A stretch of 64,000 bases of DNA from Diabrotica undecimpunctata. Lineage: Eukaryota > Arthropoda > Insecta > Coleoptera > Chrysomelidae. A model generated the notes under the pieces. It saw only the letters and a program-made list of their open reading frames with translations, made no database searches and was not told the DNA's origin. Location: positions 92,884,862 through 92,948,861 of the forward strand of contig NC_092804.1 of NCBI RefSeq assembly GCF_040954645.1, written 5' to 3'. Each line of letters opens with the position of its first letter. Position 1 is the stretch's first letter. A program made the position numbers and the translations under genes. Below, one piece after another: positions 60,703 to 64,000 of this stretch.

Positions 60703-61342
60703 GAACCTTCCACAATTATCACCACCTATAGTGGTAAATATATAAAAATAAAATTTTGAAGTTAATTTAAGTTTATTGATTTTTGGTACAGTTATTTTGT
60801 TAACATAGATATCCTTTATAAAACAAGTTTTAATTATTTTTTATTACACGTAGGTATAGGTTAATTAACTTATACTCCAGAGTTCGATATTTCAGATGTT
60901 TAAAAAGATACAAAAAAGTGGTAATGAAGGTACACAAAATTTGTACGTATATACCTACTGAACTAAACACAAAATCAAAATAAATAATGATAAAGTCAAA
61001 TTTATTTATATCGAATGAGCTAGCTGGCCATCGAATATGAGTGTAGTGAGGTCACACAATATTGCACAACATTTTAAATGACATCTTTTGTAATATTGAC
61101 CCATAAAACTATCTTGGTATTGTTTATAATAATGATAACATTATGTATTTTAATAATGATAACACGATTGAACAAAGAAAAATATGTTATTTTGGAAGAT
61201 GCTAAATTGATTTCCTCCGAAACAGTTCTTATTGCAAATTGCATAGCAAGCTGAGGCTAGTTTCTTACTCAACAAATCGATATGAAAGAAACATTTAAAG
61301 TTTCATGACTAATAATTAATAAAAATAAAGATTTAGACTTAC
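60703..61342 (-). other. THAP-gene intron 1 (uninterrupted copy)
   Basis: Paralogous to 18028-18440 and 30024-30157. It contains the single uninterrupted GTGTACC site (about 60936-60941, minus) where G1 inserted in the other copy. No ORF of interest. Confidence 0.7.
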
Positions 61343-61655
61343 GTCGTTGACCTAGAAGTAGTAAGAAGCTGCTCAACATACTTTTTGGACTCTCTGTGTT
61401 CGGCTCTTTGTACGCGTTTTTTTTTGGTTGGTTAAAAGGGTAGCCGATTTTGATTTATTCAAATAAAGACTAGGTACTGCCTCAGGTTTGAGTTTTAGAC
61501 CCTTTTTATAAACGTAATTTAAAAGTTCCTGTTGTAGATGTCCATGGTAATCTTCAGTTTTAAAATGTTTAGAATAAATTCTTGCAGTATTACAATTAAA
61601 ATTATCCTATCTATAACAAAATATAATCCACAGTTTTCTGGTCACACTATCTTTA
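61343..61655 (-). pseudogene. THAP-domain exon, inverted paralogue, N-terminus missing
   Basis: On the minus strand it reads TFPKDSVTRKLWII, a TAG, then the second half of the THAP domain as in 17750-18027 and a GTAAGT donor. It contains a single ATTATA, the unoccupied Polinton target. Similarity to the first copy ends near 61655, so the first zinc Cys pair is absent. The shared TAG means neither copy reads through. Confidence 0.7.
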
Positions 61656-64000
61656 GGAAATGTTGTAACCGTTTCAAAAGATTTAAAAGAAAATCATTAT
61701 AAATTTCGATTATTTGTTTTTTAAATAAAACTACTAACCCCATCTATCTGTCAAGTACCTACCTGTAGCCGACTTAAGGATTCTTCTGTAATTCCCAAAT
61801 ATATCCGGTAGATGAGCACATTCATCACCTTGTCACTCACGCCCAGAATCAGGCGCCATCAGAGCTTAGAAATCCTTTTCTTGTCCATATTTCAGATAGA
61901 TATTTATTTTTTTAGACCCTTATTGGAGAGGCTATAATGCCGATATATTTCTAATACATTGTCGCAAGATAGTATTGGTATGGAGTTATTCCAGATCATG
62001 GCCCAGTAGCGGTATCTTTTTATGGAATACCTAACCCCTCTTATCTAGGATGGTGGTGGATTGATATAGGACGTAGCCGAATCAATGGTTTATTTGGTTG
62101 ACTGATTAAATAAGAAAGGAAACAGAGCAGATTAAGGTTGTACCACTTTTTATTATACCTACTTTCAAGACAACGGAAATGATTATGAACTCAAAAAAAT
62201 AAAAATATAGTGAAGTGTTCTAATTTTATTTAAAGGTTTATTTTCTTCATTATTCCTAGTTGATAAATAACTATATTATTTTCAATGTAAACAAATTTCG
62301 AAATTTGGGGTTAATATACATATATATTCATTTACTTTATAACTAATTCTTAATTTAATACGATACAAAACTTTTTGTTTATGGTAATGTAAACATGAAA
62401 TGGTATTTTGGTATCCTTTTGGGATGACATAACTTTTAATGTTTTCTTTTTGTTCATTACTAAGAAATAATAAAGAATAGTTTTCTTATAAACCTTATTT
62501 TTTTTGCTCGTCCCCTTCGAGGATAAACCAGGGGTGGCGTCCAATAATAAATTATAATTTCATATTATCTAATTGTGCTTGGATTTAAGATACGATATAG
62601 TTTCTATATGTTTAAGAAAACCCCGCCCAATTCTCTTCGACAGTGAGCGATTCTGGCCTTGCATATATCATTGTAGCACGCAGTGTTACAAAAATGGCGT
62701 CCGCCGGTGGGGCCCTTTTGAGGCTTTTGAATATTCCTTTATCTTCAGATTTTTTTTTTAGATTTTTATCCCTTTTCCCGAAGCCAGATATCTTTTTCAA
62801 TATTATTAGTTGTTTTGTACCCCCCTGTATATGTAGTTAATTAAGTCTGTATGTTTTGAACCATTTTTTTGGTTAAATTGTGTATTTGTTTTATCCAATT
62901 TTTCATTAAATCAACACTGCTACTATTTTAGAATTTTTTGCAAAGTATTTATATGTATTCGTTTTTAGTCTTCGTAAAATTGCGTAGAAATATTCTCGTC
63001 GTATTTTTAATTTTGTGAAATACTTCATACGTATTTGGAATGATGTAATCATTCACTGCTTACATGCGAATTTCTTTTTGTCGGTATTCTTAATGTGAAC
63101 GACATTGGTATGTTTATTCCCCGTCCGCCTAAGGTAAACATTCCATAAGTGAAAAATGAATTTTGTTTATTTCTTTGAAGTGTTTGGTATGGATTGAAAC
63201 CTTGAATTTATTCGGGCTAATAGGTTCAAACATTTTATATTCTAGTCCTCAATTCATTTTCTTTGCAGTTCAGTCCTATTTGTTTATAGAACCATAATAA
63301 TTATATTCCTCAATGTGTTTATTTTAAATGAACGAAATGGCTCTTAGCGTTCGTTATTTGAAAAATCAATTAAGTGAATTTTATTTCTTGACCTTGATTC
63401 ATGGTTTAATTTGCAGCAAACAGCTGGGAATTATATCTATATACAGGCTGTCCCGACCTACCTAATTTTAAAATGTGTTATCTGGATTAGTGCAGAATAC
63501 TTACGCGAAAAATTTTTTTGCGAGGATTTGAAGTTGAGTTCTTTAACTTTGGATGTTTTTAATATGTTTAGTCTGTTATCTGTTAAATTTTCTTTTTAAT
63601 TTGTTTTTCGTTTATTTTAAAAATTTATTTTTTCATAGTTTAACTTTTTCGTACTTTGAAAAGAAAATTTTATTTCCTGAAAAGGAAAATGCTTTCTATA
63701 TTTTACAGTCCATGGTTCTTTTGTTTTGCAAGTATAAGGAAGTAATGATATGACTTCGTTTCTCTCTGCCTAAGGCGTCTTTGTTGAGAATATAGAGCGG
63801 AAATATTGTTATTTTCCTTCTGTTATGTTAATTTTATGTCTTTGTGTGGTCAGATGTAGTAGAAGTATGTTTTTGGTACTGGAACTTATTTTTGTTTTGT
63901 GGTTTTACCTTTTTTTTCTCGAGATGTCCTGTAGGACGTACAGGCACGTCTCCTGTATTGTTGTATCTTGAGTTATTTGTGTTAATGTCAGACTACTGGT
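61656..64000. other. No gene recognised
   Basis: 2.3 kb of AT-rich sequence. Only short reading frames (up to about 66 codons) without recognisable motifs. Fragments such as TACAGGCTGTCCCGAC (63442) and GTACCCCCCTGTATATG (62817) recall ends of small insect transposons, but no partner ends were found. Confidence 0.5.

Noticed and set aside
61656..64000. Small transposon ends near 62817 and 63442
   Set aside because: Single short motifs with no inverted partner or target duplication found.

Overview
The window looks like AT-rich arthropod, most likely insect, nuclear DNA. It carries a Polinton/Maverick, several Ty3/Gypsy LTR retrotransposons (one with a tRNA-Lys-type primer site), and RTE, Penelope-like and Helitron remnants. 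It also has long (TA)n tracts and a THAP-domain gene with short spliceosomal introns. I cannot name the order or species. I see no bacterial-style operon, CRISPR array or rRNA. Almost every long ORF belongs to a mobile element, and most are broken by one or a few stops or one-base frameshifts.

Layout. 1-1966: repeats, an LTR scrap, and the first part of a THAP exon. 1967-17743: a 15.8-kb Polinton with 3.7-kb terminal inverted repeats (TIRs) and a 6-bp target duplication. Its centre holds a protein-primed-type DNA polymerase B, a small paralogue of the polymerase N-terminus, a deletion fusion of integrase and packaging ATPase, a conserved coiled-coil Polinton gene, a 12-bp minisatellite and the C-terminus of the major capsid protein. 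Its TIRs carry a transglutaminase-like gene and a matrix metalloproteinase (MMP). 17744-18440: the rest of the THAP exon and part of its intron. 18441-30023: minus-strand Ty3/Gypsy element G1 (4-bp target duplication GTAC). 30376-36340: plus-strand Ty3/Gypsy element G2. 36341-38030: Helitron helicase remnant. 38099-40130: antisense solo LTR of the G3 family, split by an RTE fragment. 40281-41767: a near-perfect palindrome made of two head-to-head Penelope-like 3' ends. 41833-54477: internally deleted Ty3/Gypsy element G3. 47712-53912: Ty3/Gypsy element G4, inserted in the 3' LTR of G3. 54478-60702: flank, plus a 4.4-kb tandem duplication that starts inside the G4 integrase. 60703-61655: a second, inverted copy of the THAP locus. 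61656-64000: no gene recognised.

How the parts relate. The second THAP copy (61655 down to about 60780) keeps the uninterrupted sequence into which both the Polinton and G1 inserted at the first copy. It therefore serves as an internal empty site and confirms both element boundaries. Downstream on the same strand, three further exons follow in matching splice phase, so the THAP exon and these exons appear to form one gene.

Most notable points. First, the G4 pol polyprotein continues past the integrase into a TARG1/OARD1-like macro domain and then a CCCH zinc finger, an ADP-ribose-recognition module fused to a retrotransposon. Second, the Polinton carries an MMP with catalytic domain, hinge, hemopexin domain and a 55-bp intron. 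Third, the inner end of its TIR lies exactly at that exon-intron boundary and at a 9-nt microhomology with the capsid gene, which suggests the TIR grew inward and destroyed the capsid gene.
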